Notes under the pieces: model-generated
Database searches by the model: none
Told to the model about the DNA's origin: nothing
Seen by the model: the letters and a program-made list of their open reading frames with translations, nothing else
Position numbers and translations under genes: made by a program
Shown: positions 10,991 to 20,985 of the stretch, piece after piece
How the letters are laid out: each line of letters begins with the position of its first letter
Position numbering within the stretch: the first letter of the stretch is position 1
NCBI GenBank assembly: GCA_945915235.1
Contig: CAMEEX010000001.1
Location: 1 to 64,000, forward strand
DNA length: 64,000 nt
From: an uncultured Clostridia bacterium
GTDB taxonomy: Bacteria > Bacillota > Clostridia > Lachnospirales > Lachnospiraceae
Reading direction: 5' to 3'

Positions 10991-11539
10991 ATGAAGGCAA
11001 CCGGAATTGTTCGTCGAATTGATGATTTGGGGAGAGTGGTTATTCCCAAGGAAATCAGAAGGACGCTTAGAATAAGGGAGGGCGACCCGCTTGAGATATT
11101 TACCGACAGGGAAGGCGAGATTATTCTCAAAAAATATTCACCGATAGGAGAGCTGGGCGAATTTGCCAGACAGTATGCGGATTCGCTTGCACAGAGTACA
11201 GGGAACATAGTGTGTGTCACCGACAGGGATCAGGTTATAGCATTTTCAGGGGCGCCTAAGAAGGATATACTTCTAAAGCCGATAAGCAGACAGCTCGAGG
11301 AAACCATAGATTCGAGAGACAGTGTAACTGCAATGAGGGATGACCGGAAATTCGTTCCGATTATACAAGGGGAAAACGATGAGTACAGCTCGCAGGTAAT
11401 CAGTCCGATTATCTGTGAGGGCGATGCGATAGGTGCCGTTATAATGACCACGAAGGAGCCAAAAATCAGGTTCACGGAGGCTGACCAGAAACTCACAGGT
11501 TCGGCAGCAGGGTTCCTCGGAAAACAGATGGAGTCTTGA
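10991..11539 (+). CDS. spoVT: Stage V sporulation protein T (AbrB-type N-terminus + GAF-like C-terminus)
   Basis: MKATGIVRRIDDLGRVVIPKEIRRTLRIREGDPLEIFTDREGEIILKKYSPIGEL; syntenic position upstream of the yab cluster. Confidence 0.92.
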   Translation: MKATGIVRRIDDLGRVVIPKEIRRTLRIREGDPLEIFTDREGEIILKKYSPIGELGEFARQYADSLAQSTGNIVCVTDRDQVIAFSGAPKKDILLKPISRQLEETIDSRDSVTAMRDDRKFVPIIQGENDEYSSQVISPIICEGDAIGAVIMTTKEPKIRFTEADQKLTGSAAGFLGKQMES

Positions 11540-11594
11540 TACGACAAAAACAATAACGACAAGCGCATACATCCCCTAAAATACTCATTTTTCC

Positions 11595-11623
11595 TTGACA
11601 AATATAGGTAAAGCATATATAAA
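11595..11623 (+). promoter_or_regulatory. Sigma-A-like promoter of hup
   Basis: TTGACA (11595-11600), 17-bp spacer, TATAAA (11618-11623). Confidence 0.7.
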
Positions 11624-11665
11624 TAATTGTGAAGGTTCAATATTATTTCAGGAGGATTTTCTAAA

Positions 11666-11941
11666 ATGAACAAGACAGAATTAGTTGCAGCTATCGCTGA
11701 GAAGACAGAGTTATCCAAGAAGGACGCTGAGAAGGCACTCAAGGCTTTCACAGATGTAGTTGCTGAGGAGTTAAAGAAGGGCGAGAAGATTCAGTTAGTT
11801 GGTTTCGGTACATTCGAGGTTGCTGAGAGACCTGCAAGAGACGGAAGAAACCCACTCACAGGTAAGGCTATGAAGATTCCTGCTTCTAAGAGCCCTAAGT
11901 TCAAGGCTGGTAAGGCACTTAAGGATACAGTTAACGCTTAA
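11666..11941 (+). CDS. hup: HU family DNA-binding protein
   Basis: MNKTELVAAIAEKTELSKKDAEKALKAFTDVVAEELKKGEKIQLVGFGTFEVAERPARDGRNPLTG. Confidence 0.97.
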   Translation: MNKTELVAAIAEKTELSKKDAEKALKAFTDVVAEELKKGEKIQLVGFGTFEVAERPARDGRNPLTGKAMKIPASKSPKFKAGKALKDTVNA

Positions 11942-11966
11942 TTGTAAAAATCCTGAACGAATGATG

Positions 11967-12004
11967 ATATCCCAAGGCTGCGTCGGTAGTCTTGGGATAT
12001 TTTC
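11967..12004 (+). terminator. Rho-independent terminator after hup
   Basis: ATATCCCAAG...CTTGGGATAT followed by TTT. Confidence 0.75.
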
Positions 12005-12067
12005 ATATTATGTATTTTAAGGTGGAATATGCAGAAATATTGTCTGCATCACGGGAAGGAAAACGGT

Positions 12068-12307
12068 ATGAGATTAGATAAATATTTAAAGGTTTCAAGA
12101 CTGATTAAGAGGAGAACGGTTGCGAATGAGGCATGCGATGCGGGGAGAGTGCTGGTAAACGACAAACCGGCTAAGGCGTCCTGCGAGGTCAAGGTGGGGG
12201 ACACCATCGAGATAGCCTTCGGAACGAAGAATGTCAAGGTCGAGGTGCTTGACATTGTGGAGACTACGAAGAAGGATGAAGCTAAGGATATGTTTAGGTA
12301 TCTGTAA
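12068..12307 (+). CDS. rqcP: S4-domain RNA-binding protein (RqcP/YabO-like)
   Basis: MRLDKYLKVSRLIKRRTVANEACDAGRVLVNDKPAKASCEVKVGDTIEI; start placed at ATG 12068. Confidence 0.9.
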   Translation: MRLDKYLKVSRLIKRRTVANEACDAGRVLVNDKPAKASCEVKVGDTIEIAFGTKNVKVEVLDIVETTKKDEAKDMFRYL

Positions 12308-12417
12308 AATCCATGCATAAATCCATCGCGCCTATAATATATTTAGGATATGGTACCGGAAACAGGCAGGAGGCAGGTTTCTTAAAGCCAATCATAAGTG
12401 TATAAGGGGGATGGAAT

Positions 12418-12705
12418 ATGGAGGAGCTTCCGGTTTCGGGGAAAATACATAAAATATCTTCAAGCAACAGAAAGACCTGCAGTGTCACGGGCGTTACGGA
12501 TGTGATATCCTTTGACCTAAATCAGATATTGTTAGAGACGGAATACGGCATGCTGACTATCAAGGGGCATGATCTGCATGTGGGAAAGCTGTCGGTAGAC
12601 AAAGGAGAGCTTGAGGTCGACGGCAGGATTGACAGCTATATATACTCGGAGGTTATGAGCGCGGCAAAGAAGGGTGAGTCCTTTATAAACAGACTTTTTA
12701 AGTAG
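12418..12705 (+). CDS. yabP: Sporulation protein YabP
   Basis: YabP-like sequence (SSNRKTCSVTGVTDVISFDLNQILLETEYGMLTIKGHDLHVGKLSVDKGELEVDGRIDSYIYS) and synteny. Confidence 0.9.
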   Translation: MEELPVSGKIHKISSSNRKTCSVTGVTDVISFDLNQILLETEYGMLTIKGHDLHVGKLSVDKGELEVDGRIDSYIYSEVMSAAKKGESFINRLFK

Positions 12706-12742
12706 GAGCTTTGGTGGATTTTGGGCGGAAAGAGGTGCTGTT

Positions 12743-13120
12743 TTGAGGGATTTTATAGCACATGAGTTCAGGTTTCTGCTGTGGTGTCTGTGCTGTGGGG
12801 CAATGCTTGGGGCAGCGTACCGTGTTCTGGTAGTGTTTCGCAGGCTGGTAAGACATCACGGTTTTTTTGTGGCACTTGAGGATGTTCTGTACTGGTTTTT
12901 GTCAGCGTTTGTAATGTTCGCCGTGATACTTGTGGCAAATGACGGTGCGGCGAGATGGTTTTCCATAGCAGGCATGGTTGTCGGAATGATAATTGTCTCG
13001 TTTATATTGAAATATATGGAAAAAGGCGTTACAATCATATATCATAAGCTTGGAAAGGTATGTGGGCGAAAAGATGGCAGAGAAAAACGTAAAGCGGAAA
13101 AATGTCACACGAAAGAGTAA
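12743..13120 (+). CDS. yabQ: Spore cortex biosynthesis protein YabQ
   Basis: Small multi-TM protein between yabP and divIC-like gene. Confidence 0.82.
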   Translation: MRDFIAHEFRFLLWCLCCGAMLGAAYRVLVVFRRLVRHHGFFVALEDVLYWFLSAFVMFAVILVANDGAARWFSIAGMVVGMIIVSFILKYMEKGVTIIYHKLGKVCGRKDGREKRKAEKCHTKE

Positions 13121-13457
13121 AAGATACGGCAGACATGTCGTTGTTATGCAGAACCGCCGTATTTCGCATAATTATACATGGCTTGCCGGCGTTGCGGCGG
13201 TTGCACTTATGACTATAATATGTCTCGCAGTCGGAAGATCATCGGGAAGGCTGGAGGACAAGAATGCGGCTTATGATAAGCAGATTGCCCAGCTCAATGT
13301 ACAGATTGATGAGCAGAATAAGCGCAAGGAAGATTTAAAGACACGCTCTATTTATGTCACTACGAAGCAATTCATAGAAGAGTTTGCAAGGGAAAAATTA
13401 GGGCTTGTCTATGAGGATGAACTTATTTTCAGGGCGAATGATAACAGTGATAATTGA
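13074..13457 (+). CDS. divIC: Septum formation initiator (DivIC/FtsB-like)
   Basis: Single TM followed by coiled coil ending ...EEFAREKLGLVYEDELIFRAND; synteny. Start could be 13050 or 13074. Confidence 0.87.
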   Translation: MAEKNVKRKNVTRKSKRYGRHVVVMQNRRISHNYTWLAGVAAVALMTIICLAVGRSSGRLEDKNAAYDKQIAQLNVQIDEQNKRKEDLKTRSIYVTTKQFIEEFAREKLGLVYEDELIFRANDNSDN

Positions 13458-13506
13458 ATATACCTGCTGACAAATAAAAGGGGATTGATTCTAAGGGGAG
13501 AATCGA

Positions 13507-14601
13507 ATGGACAATTTATTCTATTCACGGGGGAAACTCAGGGAGTATGCGGACGCGTTTCGCAGGCTTATGAACGTGTATACGGGTGGCAGCAGGACGG
13601 CACTCTCGCTGCAGCTTGGTGAGACGGCGGCGATGCTTGAACGCATATCAGGGGACAGTGTGGAGGAGACCTCGGGTATAATAAGTGAACAGCAGAAGAA
13701 TGAACTCTGTGATTATCTGAAATCAGAGAGCATAATTGTTGCGGGAATACTGGTATTAGAGCCTGTGAAGAATAGACTTGAGCTGGTTATGCGCCTCTCA
13801 AAAAGACGTGGGTGCATAACGGCAGGACAGTTGGCAGATAATATCGGAGCCATGCTCGGTCGGCACTTGAGAGTCGCAGACGGAAGCAGGAGGGTTCTCT
13901 CGAAAGATGAAGGTGAGTTCATTTTCGAGGAGAGGACGGACTACAGACTTCTGTTCGGACATGCTGAGTGCAGCAAGGGATTTGCGAGGATATCGGGCGA
14001 TAACTATTCGTATATGAATATAGAGGGCGGCAGAAGCATTGTGAGTCTTGCGGACGGTATGGGCTGTGGCAGCCCTGCGAATGAGTACAGCACCAGATTT
14101 ATAGAGCTGCTCGAGCATTTTTTAGAGGCAGGTTTTTCTGAGGAGGCGGCACTTGAACTTCTAAACGATGCCTTTGCGGACAATGACTCCGCCGGAAGTC
14201 CGGTAACACTTGATATGTGCAGCATTAACGAATACGATGGCAGTGCAAACTTCTTTAAGATGGGGGCGGTTCCGAGCTTTATAAAGGGCAGGGACGGAGT
14301 GAGGATTGTCGAGGCATCATCGCTTCCGGCAGGCGTTATAAGCGGCAGCAGTATTGACAGGTTTAACACCGGACTTCAGGACGGTGATTATATAATTATG
14401 ATGAGTGACGGGGTGCTCGATGCGCTTCCGTTTTATGATAAAGAAAAGCGTATGCGGGAGATAATAGAGGGGATAGAGGAACGCATGCCTCAGGCGATTG
14501 CGGAGCGTATTCTGAATGAGGTATATTTTTATGATGAGAAGATTGCGGATGATATGACCGTCCTTGTGACAGGAATATGGAAGATAAGGAACGGTGATTA
14601 G
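13507..14601 (+). CDS. SpoIIE-like PP2C-type serine phosphatase lacking the N-terminal membrane domain
   Basis: SLADGMGCGSPANEYSTRFIELLEHFLEAGFSEEAALELLND...FFKMGAVPSFIKGRDGVRIVEASSLPAGVISG...DYIIMMSDGVLDALP; 364 aa, no TM stretch. Confidence 0.85.
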   Translation: MDNLFYSRGKLREYADAFRRLMNVYTGGSRTALSLQLGETAAMLERISGDSVEETSGIISEQQKNELCDYLKSESIIVAGILVLEPVKNRLELVMRLSKRRGCITAGQLADNIGAMLGRHLRVADGSRRVLSKDEGEFIFEERTDYRLLFGHAECSKGFARISGDNYSYMNIEGGRSIVSLADGMGCGSPANEYSTRFIELLEHFLEAGFSEEAALELLNDAFADNDSAGSPVTLDMCSINEYDGSANFFKMGAVPSFIKGRDGVRIVEASSLPAGVISGSSIDRFNTGLQDGDYIIMMSDGVLDALPFYDKEKRMREIIEGIEERMPQAIAERILNEVYFYDEKIADDMTVLVTGIWKIRNGD

Positions 14602-16063
14602 AATGTTTGGCAGAGTGAGAGCTTATATAGAGGAAAATCATATGCTTGAAGGCATTGGAAGAGTTGTGGTCGGTTTGTCCGGGGGAGCTGATTCTGTATG
14701 CCTTCTTTTAATGCTGCAAAAATATATATCCGAGGCAGCAGGAAGCAATGTGGCAGAGCTTATCGCAGTGCATGTGCATCATGGGATAAGAGGGGCAGAT
14801 GCGGACGCAGACGCAGAATTTTGCAGGAAGCTGTGCTCAGACAGGGGCATAGAATACAGGGAATACTCCTTCGATATCCCCCAGCTTGCCAAGGAGCGCG
14901 GCATCGGCGAGGAGGAGATGGGAAGGATTCTTCGGTATCAGGTGTTTCGGGAGAGTATTGGGGGCCTTCCTGACGGCAGAAAGGGCGTGATTGCGGTCGC
15001 GCATCATCAGAACGACCAGGCGGAGACGGTGCTTTTCCATATAGCGAGGGGCTCGTCCGTGGCGGGCGGCAGGGGCATGGAGCCCGTTGCCGGGGACATA
15101 ATAAGACCGTTGCTTTGCGTCTCCAAAAAGGAGATTGAGGCGTGGCTTGCCGACAACGGCGTCGCCTACTGCACGGACAATACGAATTATGATGATACCT
15201 ACGCGAGAAATGCCATCAGGCTGAAGGTCATTCCTTATCTGGAGGAGCATGTGAATGACGGTGCGGTGGCCAACATATGCCGCTACGCACAGCGCATGTC
15301 AGCAGTGAACGATTACCTTAAAGAGCAGACTGCCAAGGCGTATGGGCGCTGTGTCAAGGAGGACAAAAAAGGCATACATATATCAGATGAATTAAAAAAT
15401 GAACATATTGTCATTACAAATTCCGTCATATACAGTGTGTTAAAAAAGCTGTGCGGTGCGAAGGATTTGGAGGATAAGCATGTTGCGGCGTGTGTCACAC
15501 TTTTTGACAGGCAGTGCGGGCGCAGCATAAATCTTCCAAAGAATATTGAGGCAAAGCGGGACTACGGCGGAATTGTTTTGACTGATGTGTGCAATAATAA
15601 AGATGATGCAGACAGCCGGGAGGGCGAATATGAGCTCTCGGGCAGTGTAATCAGCATTAAACCGGACAATGCATACGAGGACGTTCAATACGCACAGTTG
15701 GTGGAAGATATAATTGATAAAAATTTAATGATTGACAACTGTACGAAATACTTTGATTATGGTAAAATAAAACATTATATCGCCGAGAGCGGGGAAACGT
15801 CGGGTCTTGTGGTGCGCCACCGCGTTTCAGGCGATTACATGATTATAGGCTATGCAGAATCGGAGCACAGAGAGCTGAAAAAGAAGCTGAAGGAGATATT
15901 TATAGAGGCTAAGGTGCCTGCGGACAGCAGAAGCAGCGTGTGGCTGTGTGCCATAGGAAGCAGGGTGCTGTGGGCGGCGGGTGTCAGGCGCAGTGCGGAT
16001 TTTACGGTTGACAGGGATACCACAGAGCTGTTAAAGCTCGAACTAAAACAAAAAGAAAAATAA
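14594..16063 (+). CDS. tilS: tRNA(Ile)-lysidine synthase
   Basis: PP-loop VVGLSGGADSVCLLLML; HHGIRGADADADAEFCRKLC; synteny. Confidence 0.93.
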   Translation: MIRMFGRVRAYIEENHMLEGIGRVVVGLSGGADSVCLLLMLQKYISEAAGSNVAELIAVHVHHGIRGADADADAEFCRKLCSDRGIEYREYSFDIPQLAKERGIGEEEMGRILRYQVFRESIGGLPDGRKGVIAVAHHQNDQAETVLFHIARGSSVAGGRGMEPVAGDIIRPLLCVSKKEIEAWLADNGVAYCTDNTNYDDTYARNAIRLKVIPYLEEHVNDGAVANICRYAQRMSAVNDYLKEQTAKAYGRCVKEDKKGIHISDELKNEHIVITNSVIYSVLKKLCGAKDLEDKHVAACVTLFDRQCGRSINLPKNIEAKRDYGGIVLTDVCNNKDDADSREGEYELSGSVISIKPDNAYEDVQYAQLVEDIIDKNLMIDNCTKYFDYGKIKHYIAESGETSGLVVRHRVSGDYMIIGYAESEHRELKKKLKEIFIEAKVPADSRSSVWLCAIGSRVLWAAGVRRSADFTVDRDTTELLKLELKQKEK

Positions 16064-16077
16064 AATGGAGGCTGCAA

Positions 16078-16614
16078 ATGAAAGAATCAGTTAGGGTCTT
16101 ACTGACCGAGGAAGAGGTTGACAGAAAAATTGATGAACTGGGGGCACAGATTACCCGTGACTATGCGGGAAAGAAGCTCCATCTTGTATGCGTGTTAAAG
16201 GGCGGAGCACCTTTTATGTGTGAGCTCGCAAAGAGAATTGACCTTCCGCTCACGATGGATTTTATGTCTGTTGCAAGCTATGAGGGAACCGCATCGACAG
16301 GACATATTAATCTCAAGAAGGATTTAGACGAGCCGGTTGAGGGGCTTGATGTGCTTGTTGTCGAGGATATCATTGACTCGGGGCGCACCCTCAGCCATCT
16401 TATCAAGCTTTTAGATGACAGAAAGGCAGCCAGCGTAAGGCTGTGCACGCTTCTTGACAAGCCTGAGCGCCGTGTCGTAAAGGACGTCAAGGTCGACTAC
16501 TGCGGATTTAACATTCCTGACGAGTTCGTTGTCGGATATGGTCTTGATTATAACCAGAAATATAGAAATCTTCCATACATCGGTGTTGTGGAATTTGAGG
16601 AGGAAAACAGTTGA
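16078..16614 (+). CDS. hpt: Hypoxanthine phosphoribosyltransferase
   Basis: PRPP motif [17 protein letters not shown]; synteny between tilS and ftsH. Confidence 0.95.
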   Translation: MKESVRVLLTEEEVDRKIDELGAQITRDYAGKKLHLVCVLKGGAPFMCELAKRIDLPLTMDFMSVASYEGTASTGHINLKKDLDEPVEGLDVLVVEDIIDSGRTLSHLIKLLDDRKAASVRLCTLLDKPERRVVKDVKVDYCGFNIPDEFVVGYGLDYNQKYRNLPYIGVVEFEEENS

Positions 16615-18443
16615 ACAGGCAATTCAGGGGAGGAATAATCTATCTGGTGATTGTGCTCGTTGTAATGTACTTTATTATGAGCATAACTTCATTCGGAAAG
16701 AGCAGTTCCTCATACAGTTACAGTGATTTTTTAAATGATTTTCAGGCGGGAAATATCTCCAAGGTTGAGATTTCCCAGAACTCAGAGGTACCTACGGGTA
16801 CGGTCAAGGTCACATTTTCGGACAGCTCAAGGAGCACGGAACGCTTCAATGTGACAAATGTGAATGACATCACAAGTCTTGTTACTGCTGCTGACAGCGT
16901 TAAGCTTGTGGTGAACGATGTCGTGCGCGAGAGTATCTTTGTCACGACGATACTTCCGTTCCTGCTCATCGCGGTTGCGATGGTTATGGTGACACTCATA
17001 ATCAACAGACAGGCAGCCGGTGGCGGCGGAGGTGCCAACTCGAAGATGATGAACTTTGGCAAGAGCCGTGCTAAGATGACGGACCCTAATGCTCCGGGAC
17101 GTGTCACATTCAAGGACGTGGCAGGACTCGCGGAGGAGAAGGAGGAGCTTGAGGAGATAGTCGATTTCCTCAAATATCCTAAGAAATATGTGGATATCGG
17201 TGCGAGAATACCTAAGGGTGTTATTCTCACAGGCCCTCCGGGAACAGGTAAGACACTCCTCGCCAAGGCTGTCGCAGGTGAGGCGGGAGTTCCGTTCTTC
17301 TCGATATCGGGCTCCGACTTCGTTGAGATGTTCGTCGGTGTCGGTGCGTCGAGAGTGCGTGACCTCTTTGAGGACGGCAAGAAGAACGCTCCATGTATCA
17401 TATTTATCGATGAGATTGATGCGGTTGCAAGAAGAAGAGGCACCGGAATGGGCGGCGGACATGACGAGAGGGAGCAGACCCTCAACCAGCTCCTCGTCGA
17501 GATGGACGGCTTCGGTGTCAATGAGGGCATCATAGTGATGGCTGCCACGAACCGTGTTGATATACTTGACCCGGCTATTCTTCGTCCGGGACGTTTCGAC
17601 CGCAAGGTTGTTGTCGGCAGACCGGACGTCAAGGGCCGTAAGGAGATACTTGAGGTTCACAGCAGAAACAAGAAGCTCGGCGATGACGTTGACCTTGAGA
17701 CGGTTGCGCGCACCACGGCAGGCTTTGCGGGCGCAGACCTCGAGAACCTTATGAATGAGGCTGCAATCAACGCGGCGGCTCACAACAGACAGTTTATCTC
17801 AAGAAAAGATATAGAGCAGGCATTTATCAAGATTGGTATTGGAAAAGAGAAGAAGAGCCGCCTTATCTCCGACGAGGAGAAGCGCATCACGGCGTACCAC
17901 GAGGCGGGACATGCTATTCTCTTCCATGAGCTCAAGGACGTAGGTCCTGTCCACACCATATCCATCATTCCGACGGGTGCGGGCGCAGCGGGATACACCA
18001 TGCCGCTTCCGGGCAAGGATGAGATGTTCAACACCAAGGGCAAGATGCTTCAGAACATCATCGTGAGCCTCGGCGGACGTATCGCTGAGGAGCTCGTGTT
18101 TGACGATGTCACAACGGGCGCATCGCAGGATATCAAGCAGGCTACGCAGACCGCGAGGGCGATGGTGACGCAGTACGGCTTTTCCGACAAGCTCGGTCTT
18201 GTAAATTACGGCAGCGACGATGATGAGGTGTTCATCGGACGTGACCTTGCACACACTAAGTCATACGGCGAGGGCGTTGCCTCAGTCATTGACGAGGAGG
18301 TCAAGAACATCATCGATGACTGCTATGACAAGGCTAAGGAGATTATCATTAAGCACCGTAAGGTACTTGACGACTGTGCAAAGCTTCTCATCGAGAAGGA
18401 GAAGATTACGGGTGAGGAGTTTGATACTTTGTTTGAGGCGTAA
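16611..18443 (+). CDS. ftsH: ATP-dependent zinc metalloprotease FtsH
   Basis: [46 protein letters not shown]; protease motif HEAGH. Confidence 0.98.
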   Translation: MNRQFRGGIIYLVIVLVVMYFIMSITSFGKSSSSYSYSDFLNDFQAGNISKVEISQNSEVPTGTVKVTFSDSSRSTERFNVTNVNDITSLVTAADSVKLVVNDVVRESIFVTTILPFLLIAVAMVMVTLIINRQAAGGGGGANSKMMNFGKSRAKMTDPNAPGRVTFKDVAGLAEEKEELEEIVDFLKYPKKYVDIGARIPKGVILTGPPGTGKTLLAKAVAGEAGVPFFSISGSDFVEMFVGVGASRVRDLFEDGKKNAPCIIFIDEIDAVARRRGTGMGGGHDEREQTLNQLLVEMDGFGVNEGIIVMAATNRVDILDPAILRPGRFDRKVVVGRPDVKGRKEILEVHSRNKKLGDDVDLETVARTTAGFAGADLENLMNEAAINAAAHNRQFISRKDIEQAFIKIGIGKEKKSRLISDEEKRITAYHEAGHAILFHELKDVGPVHTISIIPTGAGAAGYTMPLPGKDEMFNTKGKMLQNIIVSLGGRIAEELVFDDVTTGASQDIKQATQTARAMVTQYGFSDKLGLVNYGSDDDEVFIGRDLAHTKSYGEGVASVIDEEVKNIIDDCYDKAKEIIIKHRKVLDDCAKLLIEKEKITGEEFDTLFEA

Positions 18444-18634
18444 GCGGTTACCGCAGCACAAGGGAACCGTGGTGACGAATTAGTGGAACAGAGATTTTTG
18501 TTAAATGTAAAACAAATACACACCCTTACATGATAGGAAAAAAGTCATGTACAAACTGCACAAAAAAATAATTGAAATTTTGTTAAGTTTGTGAACACTT
18601 ATTTACAAGGTCATGCTAATATATACTCGTAACC

Positions 18635-18721
18635 CCCCAATACATTATATAGTTTTTGCTACACCCCATAAGAAATGAAATACCTTCTCCAAAAAGGACA
18701 GCGTCGTGAGCTGTCCTTTTT
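18635..18721 (+). ncRNA. Candidate small RNA with C-rich unpaired segments and strong terminator
   Basis: Promoter-like TTATTT-N17-TATACT upstream; ACCCCCCAA and ACACCCCAT segments; ends in AAAAAGGACAGC-gtcgtga-GCTGTCCTTTTT. Confidence 0.4.
18691..18721 (+). terminator. Rho-independent terminator
   Basis: AAAAAGGACAGC...GCTGTCCTTTTT. Confidence 0.85.
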
Positions 18722-18811
18722 ACTTTCCCTTATTTTTCCTTGAAATCTTCCCCGTATTATCATAAAATAGTATTAGTTATTAGACAGAGCATGAAAGGAT
18801 TATGTATTTTA

Positions 18812-20929
18812 ATGAAAATTACAAAGAATTTATCCGGATTGTCAAAGACTGAGATCAGGAGCACATATTTTTCGAATATGAAGCCTATTTTGAATGACCG
18901 TGCGATGTTTTCGGACGCGATGGAGGAATACAGAAGCCCTGAGGAACCTTCGGCGGGTGATAAGGTCACGCTTAAGTTCAGAACCGCCAAGTACAATGTC
19001 GACAGCGTTGAGGTGGTGGTGAACGGTATAGCTTACAAGATGAGAAAGGCTATGACCAATTCGGATTTCGATTACTACAGTGCCGAATTTACGCTCGGTG
19101 CACAGCGCACGGAGTATTATTTTCATGCCGTCGTGGGGCGCACGAGCATATATTACAATCAGGCAGGTCCGTACAGAGAGCTCAACCCTACCTATAATTT
19201 CGTGATTAACCCGGGCTTCAAGACACCTGACTGGGCGAAGGGCGCGGTTATATATCAGATATATGTCGACCGTTTCTGCAACGGTGATAAGAGCAATGAT
19301 GTCGTGGACAACGAGTATGTATATATAGGTGAGCCTGTTCACCGTGTGGATAACTGGGAGCAGTATCCTGCCGCAATGGACGTCCGCAACTTCTACGGCG
19401 GAGATTTGCAGGGCGTGCTCGACAAGATGGACTATCTTGAAAGCCTTGGTATAGATGCGATTTACTTCAACCCGCTCTTCGTGTCGCCGTCAAATCACAA
19501 GTACGACATTCAGGACTACGACTATATTGACCCGCATTTTGGCGTCATCGTAAATGACGGCGGGGAGCCGCTTCCTGACTATGCAAAGAGCAATGAGAAT
19601 GCCACAAAATACAAGAAGAGAGTTACGGATTACGCTAATCTCGAGGCGAGCAATGAGTTCTTCGCGAAGCTTGTTGAGGAGGCGCACAGAAGAAACATAA
19701 AGGTAATCATCGACGGAGTGTTCAACCACTGCGGCTCCTTCAACAAGTGGCTTGACCGCGAGAGAATATACGAGGGCAGTGACGGCTTTGACAAGGGCGC
19801 GTATGTCGATAAGGAGAGCCCATACCATGATTTTTTCAAGTTTCAGGATGACTATGCATGGCCTTACAATCAGTCGTACCTTGGCTGGTGGGGACATGAC
19901 ACGCTTCCTAAGCTCAACTATGAAGGCTCTAAAAAGCTTGAGGAGTACATTCTGGGCATAGCGAAGAAATGGGTTTCACCGCCTTACAATGTTGATGGCT
20001 GGAGGCTCGATGTGGCAGCCGACCTTGGCTTCTCGCAGGAGTACAATCACATATTCTGGCGCAAATTCAGAAATGCCGTGAAGGAAGCCAACCCGAATGC
20101 GATCATACTTGCGGAGAACTACGGCGACTCATATAGCTGGCTTCAGGGAGACCAGTGGGATACGATCATGAATTATGATGCGTTCATGGAGCCCGTGACA
20201 TATTTCCTCACGGGAATGGAGAAGCACAGCGACTCGAGCAACGACGCGCTGCGCGGCAATCCGAACTATTTCATATCGCATATGCGCCACAACATGGCAA
20301 GACTCGGCGGCCAGCCTATGAGAATTTCCATGAATGAGCTCTCAAACCACGACCACTCACGCTTCCTTACCAGAACGAACCGAGTTATCGGAAGAACGGC
20401 GAGCAAGGGCGCTGAGGCAGCCAACTATGGCGTGAACAAGGGAATATTCATGGAGGCTGTAGTCATGCAGATGACCTGGCCGGGCGCTCCTACGATATAC
20501 TACGGCGACGAGGCAGGGCTCTGTGGCTGGACCGACCCGGACAACAGAAGAACCTTCCCTTGGGGACATGAAGATGAGCAGCTCATCGACTTCCACAGGG
20601 AGATGATAAGGATACACAAGGAGAATCCTGCGCTTATACGCGGCTCCTACAAGAATATATACGCGGACTACAACATACTTGCCTACGCACGTTTTTACAA
20701 TGACAACAGCGTAATAGTTATCATAAATAATAATGACGGCGAGCGCGAGATAAGCGTCGAGGCATGGCAGGCGGAGGTACTCGAGGGCGATTACGTCGAG
20801 CAGGTTATGTTCACCATGAGGGACGGACATTCCTGCGATATTGTGCGCCATGAGGTGCCTAGCGGAATACTTACCGTGAAGCTTCCGGAGTATTCGTCGG
20901 CAGTGTTCGTGAAGAGGGCAAAAAAATAA
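18812..20929 (+). CDS. GH13 alpha-amylase family glycosidase (neopullulanase/alpha-glucosidase-like, apparently cytoplasmic)
   Basis: VIYQIYVDRFCNGD, LGIDAIYFNPLF, DGVFNHCG, DGWRLDVAADLG, ILAENYGD, SNHDHSRFL; start placed at ATG 18812. Confidence 0.93.
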   Translation: MKITKNLSGLSKTEIRSTYFSNMKPILNDRAMFSDAMEEYRSPEEPSAGDKVTLKFRTAKYNVDSVEVVVNGIAYKMRKAMTNSDFDYYSAEFTLGAQRTEYYFHAVVGRTSIYYNQAGPYRELNPTYNFVINPGFKTPDWAKGAVIYQIYVDRFCNGDKSNDVVDNEYVYIGEPVHRVDNWEQYPAAMDVRNFYGGDLQGVLDKMDYLESLGIDAIYFNPLFVSPSNHKYDIQDYDYIDPHFGVIVNDGGEPLPDYAKSNENATKYKKRVTDYANLEASNEFFAKLVEEAHRRNIKVIIDGVFNHCGSFNKWLDRERIYEGSDGFDKGAYVDKESPYHDFFKFQDDYAWPYNQSYLGWWGHDTLPKLNYEGSKKLEEYILGIAKKWVSPPYNVDGWRLDVAADLGFSQEYNHIFWRKFRNAVKEANPNAIILAENYGDSYSWLQGDQWDTIMNYDAFMEPVTYFLTGMEKHSDSSNDALRGNPNYFISHMRHNMARLGGQPMRISMNELSNHDHSRFLTRTNRVIGRTASKGAEAANYGVNKGIFMEAVVMQMTWPGAPTIYYGDEAGLCGWTDPDNRRTFPWGHEDEQLIDFHREMIRIHKENPALIRGSYKNIYADYNILAYARFYNDNSVIVIINNNDGEREISVEAWQAEVLEGDYVEQVMFTMRDGHSCDIVRHEVPSGILTVKLPEYSSAVFVKRAKK

Positions 20930-20985
20930 ATCATTCAGAGCGCTGTGTGATTTTACAATATTTATAATTATAAGGGGAAAGAGAT

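Noticed and set aside
16742-17783. Long antisense ORFs (296 and 318 aa) opposite ftsH
   Set aside because: Shadow ORFs of a highly conserved sense gene; no recognisable protein or RBS.
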